Positions 37,818 through 47,540 of a stretch of 64,000 nucleotides of DNA are shown here, one piece after another. How positions within the stretch are numbered: position 1 is the first letter of the stretch; each line of letters begins with the position of its first letter. The notes beneath the pieces are model-generated. The model was not told the DNA's origin. It did not search any database and saw only the letters and a list, made by a program, of their open reading frames with translations. The stretch is taken from assembly GCA_013001595.1 (NCBI GenBank), contig JABDMH010000136.1, forward strand, positions 1 through 64,000, written 5' to 3'. Source of the stretch: Saprospiraceae bacterium (GTDB taxonomy: Bacteria > Bacteroidota > Bacteroidia > Chitinophagales > Saprospiraceae). The position numbers and the translations under genes were made by a program.

Positions 37818-39398
37818 ATGAAGTTCAGCTACTATCGTGATTTTGGATGTATATATGCGCTCTTTATCTGCTACCTACTTATCAGTTGCACAACCGCTTC
37901 TACAAGCAGAGAACAAAGCGCATTGCCACGGATTGCAATAGCTGGGCTGGCCATAGAATCAAGTACATTTTCCCCGGCAAAAACCCACGAAGAAGCTTTT
38001 CATGCAAAGTCAGGTGACGCTATTTTTGACATTTATCCTTTTTTTTCTGCTGATTCTGCATTGCGGAGGCAGGCAAATTGGTTTCCGGCTTTAAAAGGCC
38101 ATGCGCTTCCAGGAGGGATAGTGACTCGCGAAGCATATGAGTCTTTGGTAGGTAAGACCCTTCAATTTTTGGAGAAGAATCTGCCATACGATGGTCTATT
38201 CTTTGATATCCATGGTGCTATGAGTGTGGAGGGTTTGGATGATCCTGAAGGCGACCTCATTAAACGAATAAGAAAGGTCATTGGATCTGAGACCCTTATT
38301 TCGACTTGTATGGATTTGCATGGAAATGTATCGCAAACGCTGGCCGCACATACCGATTTGATGACCTGCTACAGACTGGCACCACATGAAGATGCCATGG
38401 AATCAAAAGAGCGTGCGGTGCGCATTCTTTTGGATCGATTGGAAAATGGTCTGGGGAAGCCGGCATATAAAGCGTGGATTCCGGTTCCCATACTATTGCC
38501 AGGCGAGAAGACTAGTACTAGAATTGAGCCGGCTAAAAGTTTGTACGCAAAAGTAGCACCTCTCACGGCTAAACCAGGGGTGTTGGACGCAGGTATTTGG
38601 GTTGGATATGCGTGGGCTGATGAACCACGGAATCATGCAGTGGTAATGGTGGTGGGTGATGAGAAAGAAGTTGTGGTGCAGAGTGCTGAGAAACTGGCAA
38701 ATCATTTTTGGACAGTTAGGTCAAAATTTGAATTTGTGGCACCTACGGCATCCCTGGAAGAAAGCCTTGAACTGGCCATTGCTAGCAATGTCAAACCATA
38801 TATCATAAGCGATATGGGAGACAATCCGACAGCTGGAGGTGCTGGCGATGTGACATGGACGCTGCAGCAAATACTCGATCGACAGGAATTTCAGTCGGCC
38901 AATGGACCTACATTAATTTACGCATCCATTCCAGGTCCTGCCTTGGTCACTCAAGCAATAGAAGTGGGTATAGGAGGCACCGTAGATGGGACAGCCGGAG
39001 CGGAAATTGATGATCGATTTGCTCCTCCAGTTCGACTGCGAGGAGAGGTTACAGCTATACGGCATGGAGATGTTCATGCGGAGATAGAAGTGGTGATCAA
39101 ATGTGGATCTGTGCAGGTAATTGTTACCAAAAAACGGAAGCCATATCACAAGGAAAAAGATTTTACCAGATTGAATCTCGACCCACGCAACACGGATATC
39201 GTGGTCGTTAAAATCGGATATTTGGTTCCGGAACTTTACGACATGCGGGCTGATTGGATCATGGCCCTCACGCCGGGTGGCGTAGATCAAGACCTAGAAA
39301 GACTCGACTATCAGCGTATTCGACGTCCAATGTTTCCTTTAGAAAAGGACATGGAAGATCCTGACCTGTCAGCGGTATTGATACCTGTATACCAATGA
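37818..39398 (+). CDS. M81 (MlrC-like) metallopeptidase lipoprotein
   Basis: A 526-residue protein. The signal ends in LLISC (lipoprotein). The N-terminal domain carries metal-ligand motifs FDIHGAMS, MDLHGN and APHEDAMESKERA; the C-terminal MlrC domain has ISDMGDNPTAGGAGD. The best-known member, microcystinase C, opens linear peptides in Sphingomonas; most members have unknown substrates. The gene starts 99 bases after the GH5-like gene on the same strand. Confidence 0.88.
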   Translation: MKFSYYRDFGCIYALFICYLLISCTTASTSREQSALPRIAIAGLAIESSTFSPAKTHEEAFHAKSGDAIFDIYPFFSADSALRRQANWFPALKGHALPGGIVTREAYESLVGKTLQFLEKNLPYDGLFFDIHGAMSVEGLDDPEGDLIKRIRKVIGSETLISTCMDLHGNVSQTLAAHTDLMTCYRLAPHEDAMESKERAVRILLDRLENGLGKPAYKAWIPVPILLPGEKTSTRIEPAKSLYAKVAPLTAKPGVLDAGIWVGYAWADEPRNHAVVMVVGDEKEVVVQSAEKLANHFWTVRSKFEFVAPTASLEESLELAIASNVKPYIISDMGDNPTAGGAGDVTWTLQQILDRQEFQSANGPTLIYASIPGPALVTQAIEVGIGGTVDGTAGAEIDDRFAPPVRLRGEVTAIRHGDVHAEIEVVIKCGSVQVIVTKKRKPYHKEKDFTRLNLDPRNTDIVVVKIGYLVPELYDMRADWIMALTPGGVDQDLERLDYQRIRRPMFPLEKDMEDPDLSAVLIPVYQ

Positions 39399-39435
39399 AT
39401 TAATAGCATATAAGATCACCAAAGATACTGAATAG

Positions 39436-39873
39436 ATGAAGCGAACTAAAAAGGATAAGGATTTTGTAAAGAAGCCATTCTTCAAGGGAGGCAATAAGGC
39501 GATGAATGCCTTTCTCAAAAAGCAGCAGGTCTATCCAGAACAGGCACTAACAGAAAGGGTGGAGGGCTCGGTACACATTCGCTATACCATCAGCCATGAG
39601 GGCAAGGTGATCGGAACCAAAGTGATCTCCGGAATAGGTGCTGGCTGTGATGAAGAGGCCGAACGAATGGTGCGTTTACTCATCTTCCAAGTGCCCAAGA
39701 CGCACAAACTTCGTGTTCAATTTCACAAGACGATCCGCATTCATTTTAAGCTACCTCGTCCCAAGAAGCCCGCGCAGCGATTGGTACAATACGAGGTATC
39801 TCCGTACAGTAAGCAGACGGATGATGCCCAGGATAAGTCTGATAAATCTTACCACTACCAGATTCGTTGGTAG
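39436..39873 (+). CDS. TonB C-terminal-like domain protein
   Basis: A 145-residue protein without signal peptide or membrane helix. FFKGGNKAMNAFLKKQQVYP and VEGSVHIRYTISHEGKVIG match the TonB C-terminal domain found in many Bacteroidota envelope proteins; the helix CDEEAERMVRLL follows. The usual proline-rich linker and anchor are absent, so the protein may be cytoplasmic or a degenerate relative. It lies 37 bases after the M81 gene. Confidence 0.72.
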   Translation: MKRTKKDKDFVKKPFFKGGNKAMNAFLKKQQVYPEQALTERVEGSVHIRYTISHEGKVIGTKVISGIGAGCDEEAERMVRLLIFQVPKTHKLRVQFHKTIRIHFKLPRPKKPAQRLVQYEVSPYSKQTDDAQDKSDKSYHYQIRW

Positions 39874-40179
39874 CGTAAGCCACCGCATACCATTCTTCTC
39901 GTACTTGACTGAGTTGAAAAGGATGGGAACCCTTATCTTTCCATCTGAATTACGTTTTAACTCAAACTTTGCATTAAGAATCTACTTCGGGCTGAAATAG
40001 CTGCCTGCTCAACTGAAAGCTGTTCGAGCGGGTAAAATAAGACACCATACTGAATTTCTGATCACAACCTAGCGGTGCTGACTCGACCAGAAAATCCATT
40101 ATTTTATTGCAGTTACAGCTCTCATGATGGAGTGTTAATGCATAGTTTGAGATTGAGAAAACAAAAAAAATCGAATGCC
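39874..40179. other. Intergenic region upstream of the DUF6340 gene
   Basis: No coding potential is convincing. Two small frames here are continuations of frames inside neighbouring genes. The start of the next gene could be moved to 40075, but that sequence is not signal-peptide-like. Confidence 0.45.
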
Positions 40180-41229
40180 ATGACCAGATCTCATTTGATC
40201 CTCTGCCTTTTAGCCATCATGACCGCATGCAAGCCGACCACCATGTTGGAGGTCGTCCAACCCGCTCTAATTACTTTGCCAGATCATGTAAATGTGCTCG
40301 CTACGATTGATCGTAGTAAGCCCAGCAGTGGTTTTATTAATGTCCTAGAAGGTGGTGTCACGGGAGAATCCATTCACCAAGATCGAGATGGAAGAAAAAA
40401 TGCCTTGGACGCCCTCGCAGAAGCATTAAGTCGTACTCCTCGATTCAAGGTCGTTCATACCGGATTGGAATATACAGGTACAGAAACGGGGTCGACCTTT
40501 GCACAGCCTTTGCCTTGGGATGAGATTGCATCCATTTGTGAGCAATATGATGCTGATGCAGTCATTGCCATAGAAAAGTTTGATACAGACAATCGCCGTG
40601 AGGTGACCTCACGAAAAAAGAAAGTGAAAAGGGACGATAAGGAAATAGAAGTGACCGTTTATGATGGATCTCTTGAGGTCGATGTGCATTTGGGCTGGCG
40701 GATTTATGATCTAAAATCTCAGCGCATCATTGATGAAGTTGATGTCTCAGATGGTGACAATGACAGTAGATCCGGTGTTGAGACGGAGGATGAGTTGTTA
40801 GAAGACCTGGCAGATGCGCGGGCACTGACCTATCGGGTGAGTCAACGGGCAGGAAGAAAATATGCAGAGCGCATTGCACCCATCTGGATCACAGTGAATC
40901 GCAGCTTTTATAAAAAGGCCAAGGGTCCAGAGCAGGAAGAAATGGCGAAAGCAGCTAGACTTTTTGAAACCGATAGTTGGAATGAAGCAGTAGATATTTG
41001 GCATACCATAGTCGAGCGTCCTTCTACAAGTAGTGAGGTAAAAGGTATGTCTGCTTACAATCTTGCTGTGGCATATGAAAAGCGTGGAATGCTTCCAACT
41101 GCATTAAGCTGGGCACAAAATGCATATGGTCAACACGGAAATAAAAAAGCAAGAAACTATGTAAGCATCTTGCAAGATCGGATTCATGATCAAGAGATTT
41201 TACGAGAACAATTGAAGCAACGCTCCTGA
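40180..41229 (+). CDS. DUF6340-family lipoprotein
   Basis: About 349 residues from the ATG at 40180. The signal peptide ends in IMTAC. Sequence such as VNVLATIDRSKPSSG, the central strand YDADAVIAIEKFDTD and the C-terminal TPR-like region (GMSAYNLAVAYEKRGM) fit the Bacteroidota DUF6340 family of unknown function. Its TGA overlaps the ATG of the NlpC/P60 gene by one base, so the two are coupled. Confidence 0.8.
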   Translation: MTRSHLILCLLAIMTACKPTTMLEVVQPALITLPDHVNVLATIDRSKPSSGFINVLEGGVTGESIHQDRDGRKNALDALAEALSRTPRFKVVHTGLEYTGTETGSTFAQPLPWDEIASICEQYDADAVIAIEKFDTDNRREVTSRKKKVKRDDKEIEVTVYDGSLEVDVHLGWRIYDLKSQRIIDEVDVSDGDNDSRSGVETEDELLEDLADARALTYRVSQRAGRKYAERIAPIWITVNRSFYKKAKGPEQEEMAKAARLFETDSWNEAVDIWHTIVERPSTSSEVKGMSAYNLAVAYEKRGMLPTALSWAQNAYGQHGNKKARNYVSILQDRIHDQEILREQLKQRS

Positions 41230-42386
41230 TGAGAAGCTTTCTTGCCATAGCAGTTGCATTGATCGGGACATGGTGTTGTAATGACTCTATTCATGAAGAG
41301 CAAAGTAAATTGGTGCTTACAGAAATTGAAAACAAACGCAACACCTACGCCGCAGATAAACGCACGGCCATATTTGATGTGTTCTGGGATGCAAAGCAAC
41401 AGATGCTTTACGGCGAATCCAATCAACCTGAAGGAGTGGATCAATTGCGCAGGACCATCGAAGATCTAGAAATTCCCTTTGTCGACAGCATTCACCTTCT
41501 CTACGGTCAACCTGCCTTGGTCAATTTATCGGTTTGTAACATGAGGTCCCATCCTAAACATAGTGCTGAGTTGGCCACACAATCTCTGATGGGAACTCGT
41601 CTCAACGTCTATAAGAAGAATGGCGGTTGGTATCTGGTGCAAACACCAGACGGCTATCTGGGGTGGCTAGATTCCGGTGGTCTCCACTTATTATCTTCCG
41701 CAGATTCTCTCGCGTGGGGGCAGGCTCAGAAGGTTGTGGTCATTGAGCCTTATGAATTTGTATTTCAGATTAATACTGAAGAAATACTTACAGACGTCGT
41801 CGCAGGTAATATCCTGCTACTGCAGCGAGACCTTGGATTGACTCTGGAAGTATCCCTACCTGATGGCAGGGTAGGGTGGATTGATGCAAATGCAGTATCT
41901 GGTTATCAGTCTTTTCTTAGACCACATAAACCGCTGCTGGAGAATATTCTTAACGTGGCACATGATTTCATGGGTCTACCCTATCTCTGGGGAGGCACTT
42001 CTCCCAAAGCGATGGATTGCAGTGGATTTACCAAAACAGTTTATTATCTCAATGGATTGGAATTGCCAAGAGATGCGAGCCAACAAGTTCAGGTAGGCCA
42101 GCCGGTTGAGACCGATACCACTCTAATAAATTTGGAAAAAGGTGATTTTATTTTTTTTGGTAGAAAAGCATCAACGCAGCACGGTGAAAAAATAACCCAT
42201 GTGGCCATTTATTTAGGTGAAGGAAAGATCATTCATGCATCCGGGCGTGTGCAAGTAGAAAGTTTGCGACGTGGAGATGCTAATTTTAATGAATATAGGT
42301 TACAAACTATGGTTCGAGCCAAACGGATGCACGAAAGTCTAGGCGAACATGGTGTCATTCCTTTATCCGAACATCCTTGGTATTGA
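41229..42386 (+). CDS. NlpC/P60 cell-wall peptidase with SH3-like domains
   Basis: A 385-residue exported peptidase. A hydrophobic leader with cysteines (ALIGTWCC) suggests a lipoprotein. Two SH3-like modules (VCNMRSHPKHSAELATQSL and a second to about residue 235) precede the NlpC/P60 domain. The nucleophile is C264 in MDCSGF and the histidine is in THVAIYLG, with IIHASG after it. It should cut peptide stems of peptidoglycan. It is coupled to the DUF6340 gene upstream. Confidence 0.9.
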   Translation: MRSFLAIAVALIGTWCCNDSIHEEQSKLVLTEIENKRNTYAADKRTAIFDVFWDAKQQMLYGESNQPEGVDQLRRTIEDLEIPFVDSIHLLYGQPALVNLSVCNMRSHPKHSAELATQSLMGTRLNVYKKNGGWYLVQTPDGYLGWLDSGGLHLLSSADSLAWGQAQKVVVIEPYEFVFQINTEEILTDVVAGNILLLQRDLGLTLEVSLPDGRVGWIDANAVSGYQSFLRPHKPLLENILNVAHDFMGLPYLWGGTSPKAMDCSGFTKTVYYLNGLELPRDASQQVQVGQPVETDTTLINLEKGDFIFFGRKASTQHGEKITHVAIYLGEGKIIHASGRVQVESLRRGDANFNEYRLQTMVRAKRMHESLGEHGVIPLSEHPWY

Positions 42387-42460
42387 GATACCTGATCAAG
42401 GTGATAGATGAAAGGAGTTGCATTATTTTACAATGGTTGGCAATAGATCCAAATTAAAAT

Positions 42461-43261
42461 ATGAATAAAGAAGTATTTCAAAAAGCATATGAAGAATCCG
42501 TATCGCAATTGCGTTCGTATATCCTACGAATGACCGCCAGCGTCGAAGATACTGAAGACCTCATGCAGGATACTTGGATCAAAGCCAGTCGGAATCTGTC
42601 GAGTTTTAAAGGTGATTCCTCGATCAAGACCTGGATATTTGCCATTGCCTCCAATCTTACCATCGACAATTTACGCAAGAAAAAGAGGTGGCCAGAAAAT
42701 GTAACTGATATTTGCAAGGATGCGGCTAAGAAGAATCCCAAGCATTTTCAGGAAACACTCCAGATTATGGAAACTTCGGCACATGCGAAGTTTGAAATAA
42801 AAGAGCACATCGCCTTTTGCTTTACCTGCATCGCCAAATCACTTCCGCTCGAACAGCACCTCTGCATTCTCTTGAAAGAAGTTTATGGATTTAAAATCCA
42901 GGAAGTATCCCAGATTTTGGACACCAGACCTGCGCGTGTCAAATATCATTTATATACAGCCAGGAAGAAGATGATTGATGTTTTTGAAGGCAGGTGTGCA
43001 TTGATCAATAAAGAGGGTGTGTGTCATCAATGTAGTGAGATCAATGGTATTTTCAATCCCAAACAAAATACACAGGAAGAATTGGTAAAGATTAAGATGG
43101 CAAAGGAGGCGGAAAAAGGGGAAAAGGAGAGATTGCTGGACTTGAGGTTGCAAGTATTGAAAGATCTGGATCCTTATCATTCATCCGCACACGACCTGCA
43201 ACTACATCACCTAGAGCACAACAGGCGGGTGATGGAACAATATCTGAAAGAGAAGGAATAG
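42461..43261 (+). CDS. ECF sigma factor with C-terminal extension
   Basis: A 266-residue sigma-70-family protein. Region 2 covers about 10-85 (EDTEDLMQDTWIKASRNL, IKTWIFAIASNLTIDNLRKKKR) and region 4 about 110-175 (LPLEQHLCILLKEVYGFKIQ, ARVKYHLYTARKKM). The last 80 residues are an added tail with a CxxC pair in GVCHQCSEING and a charged helix, probably sensing or regulatory because no anti-sigma gene is adjacent. The tail's end is partly duplicated downstream at about 43540-43650. Confidence 0.88.
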   Translation: MNKEVFQKAYEESVSQLRSYILRMTASVEDTEDLMQDTWIKASRNLSSFKGDSSIKTWIFAIASNLTIDNLRKKKRWPENVTDICKDAAKKNPKHFQETLQIMETSAHAKFEIKEHIAFCFTCIAKSLPLEQHLCILLKEVYGFKIQEVSQILDTRPARVKYHLYTARKKMIDVFEGRCALINKEGVCHQCSEINGIFNPKQNTQEELVKIKMAKEAEKGEKERLLDLRLQVLKDLDPYHSSAHDLQLHHLEHNRRVMEQYLKEKE

Positions 43262-43706
43262 AAGTTTGTTTAGATTTTCCAATGTCGTCTTTCCTCTCCC
43301 TGTCGATCCACTTATCGCAACAATGTCTTGAGACCATTTGGTCGTGCCATATAGGAACAAGCGGTATTTTTTATCCTGATTACATAAGAGAATTTCCTGG
43401 GTATGCTTGCAGTTCTTCCAAATTACTGTCTTTAGATCACGACAAGATTGATAAAAAAAGTGTCGTTTGATGAGGACAAATTTGACTAAAGAGTAATCCC
43501 TAAAAAGCGTAAATCTGGCAATCGGGATTATAGCTTGTTGAAGCATATATTTCTCAAAATTCAGATTCTTCTCATTCATCTGTACATGACTTACAACTTC
43601 ACTACCCCACTGTACACTAGATCGATTATGGACAGTGTCTGAAAAGAAGACATGGATATCCTATCCTTTTTGTTCGGTCGTCCGTCAAAAGAGTAAAGAT
43701 TTATCC
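43262..43706. repeat. Non-coding region with a decayed copy of the sigma-factor 3' end
   Basis: Bases about 43540-43650 resemble 43150-43260: the copy reads HSSVHDLQLHY where the gene reads HSSAHDLQLHH, and QCLKRR where the gene reads QYLKEK, but with stops and a frame change. The region thus holds a degraded partial duplicate and no intact gene. Longer frames here lack protein features. Confidence 0.6.
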
Positions 43707-44216
43707 ATGTATCACACTACCTTAATATTCTTACTTATGACGAGCATGACTTATGGCCAGCCAGATGGCAAGGCCACTACCATTCGAAAGACATTTAGTC
43801 GGACCACTGCGGTAAGTATCGGCATTAATGCAGATCGAGCCATTGTCTGGGCACTGCTAACCAATGCAGCAGACTATGCACGATGGAATTCGACGATTAT
43901 TTCCATTGAAGGAGACATTATGGCTGACGCTAAAATTAAATTGAAGAGTACTCTTGACCCCAGTCGAACGTTTAAGCTGCACATCAAAGAAATGATGCCC
44001 GAGGAGAAATTAATGTGGGGCGATTCCATGGGACAGCGAACCTTCAGTTTGAATAAAGGTTCTGTGAATGGGGTGACTTTCACCATGCATGAAAAGATTG
44101 GTGGTCTGATGTTCCCACTATTTGCCAATAAAATACCTTCCTTTGATGCATCTTTTGAGGCCTTTGCGAGAGACTTAAAAAGCGAAGCAGAAATCATACA
44201 AAAATCAAGTAGATAA
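43707..44216 (+). CDS. Exported SRPBCC (START-like) domain protein
   Basis: A 169-residue protein from the ATG at 43707, where a clear signal peptide ends in MTYGQ. The SRPBCC fold is seen in SIGINADRAIVWALLTNAADYARW near the start, a central strand region, and the C-terminal helix FDASFEAFARDLKSEA. These proteins bind hydrophobic ligands in a deep pocket. It lies 2 bases before the next gene, indicating co-transcription. Confidence 0.82.
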   Translation: MYHTTLIFLLMTSMTYGQPDGKATTIRKTFSRTTAVSIGINADRAIVWALLTNAADYARWNSTIISIEGDIMADAKIKLKSTLDPSRTFKLHIKEMMPEEKLMWGDSMGQRTFSLNKGSVNGVTFTMHEKIGGLMFPLFANKIPSFDASFEAFARDLKSEAEIIQKSSR

Positions 44217-44218
44217 TT

Positions 44219-44632
44219 ATGAATTACAAGGAAAGAATCGGAACCAAAGAAAATCCATTAACGCTCAAGACACCACCCCTTTCCTCGGAATACACCATGC
44301 ATGTAGGAGAGAAGGATGGAAGAGAAATACTGGTTTGTACGGTCGGTAAAACCATACTGCATTATGATATTCGATGCCTAAGCGACTTGCATGAAATGTT
44401 GATCAAGCACGGTGATTGGATGTTGCTTGGGAGTAAGGACGAAAAGGTTGATGCGAAGCCTGACACGGTCGAGCATTGGGGAAGATCCGCTAATAATCCA
44501 ATCGGAGGTTGGTATGGGTTGAAGAAGAATTTCAGGGGTCGCTTTGGTATGTATATTCCTCCACTTATGGAACATCTTGGGCTGGCGGAAGTAGAACATA
44601 ACAAGCGAAATAACCGCATGCGTGCCATTTGA
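44219..44632 (+). CDS. DUF6855-like conserved hypothetical protein
   Basis: A 137-residue protein with no signal peptide. Motifs such as VEHWGRSANNPIGGWYGLKK, RGRFGMYIPPL and the end HNKRNNRMRAI are strikingly conserved with a family I recall as DUF6855, function unknown. It is 2 bases after the SRPBCC gene. Its last 255 bases overlap, on the opposite strand, the C-terminal tail of the esterase at 44378-45598. Confidence 0.78.
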   Translation: MNYKERIGTKENPLTLKTPPLSSEYTMHVGEKDGREILVCTVGKTILHYDIRCLSDLHEMLIKHGDWMLLGSKDEKVDAKPDTVEHWGRSANNPIGGWYGLKKNFRGRFGMYIPPLMEHLGLAEVEHNKRNNRMRAI

Positions 44633-45598
44633 ATGGTTGCCCATCAAATTGGTCATCAAATGTTCTATAAACCAGCCAAGCTGCAAGGCTTCGATTTCTT
44701 CACGGCTGGGATTTATTTGGGCGTGAGGTGGATCGGGCTTAAATCCATGCCCTGCATTTTGAACAGAAATCAGCCTTGAGGTCACCTGCTTTTTCTGCAG
44801 TGCTTTGTTGAGTAGTTCGGACTGATGGTGGGGTACTGACATGTCTTTAACACCATGGATCATGAGTGTAGGAGGATCATCCTCGTCTACATAGTGAATG
44901 GGGTTTGCCAATTGTACTTTTTCAGGTATGGTTTGTATCGGTGCTCCCATAAATGCAGACTCAGGTGAGTTGGGATCGTCATGATCTATTTTGCCAGGTG
45001 CATCATTCATCTGTAGGAAATCTGTCGGCCCATAGTTGTTGACAATTGCCTGAACATGACTGGGATACTCAGTATAAGCGCTCGTACCTTCGAGAAATTT
45101 GTCTCCCGTTGAGAGACCAGTAATGGCGGCTAAATGGCCGCCGGCAGAACCGCCAATTAGACCGACACGTTGTGGATCGATGCCATACTGATCTGCATGT
45201 GCTCTCGCCCAGCGAATGGCTGTTTTACAGTCATGTACTGCCGCAGGAAAAATGGCTGCTCCACGCAATGTGTAATTGATGCTAATGCCGACAAATCCTA
45301 CACTAGCCCAACGTTCTGCAATTTTTCTCGATGCTTGTCCTTTGCGCAATCCTCCACTATGAAAATGAATGATGGCAGGTCGGGGTGTGTTGCTGTTGCT
45401 GTTATAGGCTATGATCAAAGTCTTGGATCTCTCTTCCCGACCCGTATAGACAATATCCTTGACTACCACAATCACTGTTGAGTCTTGCTTAGATGTCATC
45501 ATATCAGGCTTCTCTGTTGTGGTCAGATTTAGTTCCGGTAGAGCACCACTCAAAGCAAAAAAAGTAAATAGAGAAAGCACAAAAAGGTGTATCACCAT
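44378..45598 (-). CDS. Exported alpha/beta-hydrolase (BD-FAE/COG0657 esterase)
   Basis: A 406-residue protein with an N-terminal signal peptide (FTFFALSGALP). The oxyanion motif is FHSGGL, the nucleophile serine lies in GGSAGGHLA, and the likely acid and base are in VKDMSVPHH and NAGHGFKP. The enzyme fold ends near residue 320 (GWFIEHL). The remaining 85 residues are unlike the family and are antisense to the DUF6855-like gene, so the original stop was probably lost. A hairpin overlaps the start codon. Confidence 0.84.
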   Translation of the reverse strand: MVIHLFVLSLFTFFALSGALPELNLTTTEKPDMMTSKQDSTVIVVVKDIVYTGREERSKTLIIAYNSNSNTPRPAIIHFHSGGLRKGQASRKIAERWASVGFVGISINYTLRGAAIFPAAVHDCKTAIRWARAHADQYGIDPQRVGLIGGSAGGHLAAITGLSTGDKFLEGTSAYTEYPSHVQAIVNNYGPTDFLQMNDAPGKIDHDDPNSPESAFMGAPIQTIPEKVQLANPIHYVDEDDPPTLMIHGVKDMSVPHHQSELLNKALQKKQVTSRLISVQNAGHGFKPDPPHAQINPSREEIEALQLGWFIEHLMTNLMGNHSNGTHAVISLVMFYFRQPKMFHKWRNIHTKATPEILLQPIPTSDWIISGSSPMLDRVRLRINLFVLTPKQHPITVLDQHFMQVA

Positions 45599-45607
45599 AG
45601 TGATACA
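45588..45607 (-). promoter_or_regulatory. Palindrome over the esterase start codon
   Basis: Two perfect 8-base arms (TGTATCAC and GTGATACA) flank a 4-base centre that contains part of the ATG (45596-45598). It could act as an operator or fold in the mRNA to hide the start codon. Confidence 0.45.
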
Positions 45608-45882
45608 ATATACATTTATCGGAATGGAATCTCTCGATCGAAATTGTGGTGAATTAGCTATTATCGATTGAAATCCATGGTTCTGTAATGTTGATCCTTG
45701 CTGCGTCCTGAGATTTACACGGTAGAATGGACATCAATAATTATTATATCTACAACGATTTCAAATATGAACTTCTCATTCTATAGACTTTGTCAATCGC
45801 ATGATGAACGGGTAAAATATCTATGCCAAAGAAGTCATGCAACGTCTTTAAAACAGATGGTGGTGGATCCTGAATTAATTGA

Positions 45883-47250
45883 TTATACAGTCATAGAGAA
45901 AATCCTGGTCTGGGGTTTGTTGCGGATCAGATGTAAGTCAAAGGCCATACAAACGTTTCGAACGAATGCTCTGGCGTGATCCGGTATGATCAGTTTATCT
46001 CCAATTAGTACCACTAAGCCATCGTCTCTCATTTCTTGTAAAAGGGTTAGCGTATTTTTCAAAGCTGGAAATTTCATTTTATCGTTATCCCAAGTGGTCT
46101 CAAAGTGGCACATAATATTTAGGATGTGGCGTCTGACAATAAGGTCCTCTCCAGTTAGTAGGTGTCCTCGAAGGAGGGGAAGATTTCCTTGATGGACCTC
46201 TTCCATATACTTCTCTACCGATTTTAGATTTTGGGAGAAGGCATACCACGAATCACTGATGGAACTCATACCCAAACCTACCATGAGTTGAGTTTTATTT
46301 GGTGTATAGCCCATGAAATTGCGATGAAGTGTGTTATTTTGTACTGCTAGATAAAGTGCATCTGTTGGCAACGAAAAATGATCCATGCCTATTTCCTGGT
46401 ATCCTATTTCACTCAGCAATTCCTTGCCAGTTTCGTAGAGCGCTCTCTTTTCTTTACCGGAAGGAAGATCATTTTCATTGTAGCCCCTTTGGCCTACATT
46501 TGTAATCCAGGGCACATGGGCATAGCTATAAAATGCAATGCGGTCAGGTTTTAGCTTTTGAGTTAATCTGATGGTATTATTGATGCCATCGAGATTTTGA
46601 TAGGGGAGCCCAAAAATCAAATCTTGGCCAATAGAGGTGTAACCTATTTCGCGAGACCATTCAGTTACTTCCCTTACTATTTCAAAAGGTTGAATGCGAT
46701 TGATGGTTTTTTGCACCTTTTCATCATAATCTTGAACGCCAAAGCTGATGCGGCGAAAACCAAGATCGTGAAGTGTTTTAAGGTGAGCTCTAGTTGTATT
46801 GTTGGGATGAGCTTCAAAACTAAACTCGTAGTTGTCAGACAACTTCGCGGGAGCCAGCAAGTGCTTAATTAAGTGAGCCAGATTATTGGGTTTGAAGAAG
46901 GTTGGAGTACCACCCCCGAGGTGCAATTCTTTGATGGTCGGACGGCGATCGAAGAGCTGCAGATATAGTTGCCATTCCTTAAGCAATGCATCGATATATG
47001 GTTGCTCAAACTGATGGTTTTTCGTGATCCGTTTATGGCAAGCGCAAAACGTACATAATGATTCGCAAAAAGGAAGGTGAATATAGATACTGATGCCTTC
47101 GTCAATGTTGCTTTCTTGAAATGATCTTGCTGCCGAAACTTGCCATTTAGTTTCAGAGAAGCGCTCTGTTTTCCAGTATGGTACGGTAGGATAGGAAGTA
47201 TAGCGTGGACCTGGAATGTTGTATTTCTGAATCAGTGATGCTTTTTCCAT
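45883..47250 (-). CDS. hemN: Oxygen-independent coproporphyrinogen III oxidase
   Basis: A 455-residue radical-SAM enzyme that makes protoporphyrinogen IX for haem without oxygen. The cluster motif is CESLCTFCAC, with the HemN-specific extra cysteine; GGGTPTFF and YPTVPYW are family motifs. The ATG at 47250 (MEKASLIQKYNIPGPRYTS) is preferred over 47259. It fits a facultative lifestyle together with the hydrogenase. Confidence 0.93.
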   Translation of the reverse strand: MEKASLIQKYNIPGPRYTSYPTVPYWKTERFSETKWQVSAARSFQESNIDEGISIYIHLPFCESLCTFCACHKRITKNHQFEQPYIDALLKEWQLYLQLFDRRPTIKELHLGGGTPTFFKPNNLAHLIKHLLAPAKLSDNYEFSFEAHPNNTTRAHLKTLHDLGFRRISFGVQDYDEKVQKTINRIQPFEIVREVTEWSREIGYTSIGQDLIFGLPYQNLDGINNTIRLTQKLKPDRIAFYSYAHVPWITNVGQRGYNENDLPSGKEKRALYETGKELLSEIGYQEIGMDHFSLPTDALYLAVQNNTLHRNFMGYTPNKTQLMVGLGMSSISDSWYAFSQNLKSVEKYMEEVHQGNLPLLRGHLLTGEDLIVRRHILNIMCHFETTWDNDKMKFPALKNTLTLLQEMRDDGLVVLIGDKLIIPDHARAFVRNVCMAFDLHLIRNKPQTRIFSMTV

Positions 47251-47540
47251 CGACTGCAAATATAAAGGTTGTGGTAATGAAATTGGATAGAGAACCTGTC
47301 ACATCGGAGGCTCTCACCATCTTAATGGAAGATCTTGGCATTTGACCTACAGGCGCAAAAGCAATGGCAGTAAAAGTGCCAAGAATATGGATCTTAGTAT
47401 AGCCATGAGAATGTGTGTAGCTTGTTGAAAGGACGAGAGCTTGGTGGATACAATGTCGTTTCCGATCATTTTCACATTAAGTTCCCAGTCTTTTGGCAGG
47501 GATGTCGATATGTGTACTTTCGTCTTAAAGTATTGCAATT

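Noticed and set aside
43211-43579. 122-codon minus-strand frame with a GSTGRGKTT string resembling a P-loop
   Set aside because: It is antisense to the sigma gene end and its decayed duplicate; no Walker B or fold context.
47347-47538. 63-codon minus-strand frame with a hydrophobic end upstream of hemN
   Set aside because: Only the hydrophobic C-terminus suggests a gene; no conserved motif, no clear start signal, so not listed as a gene.
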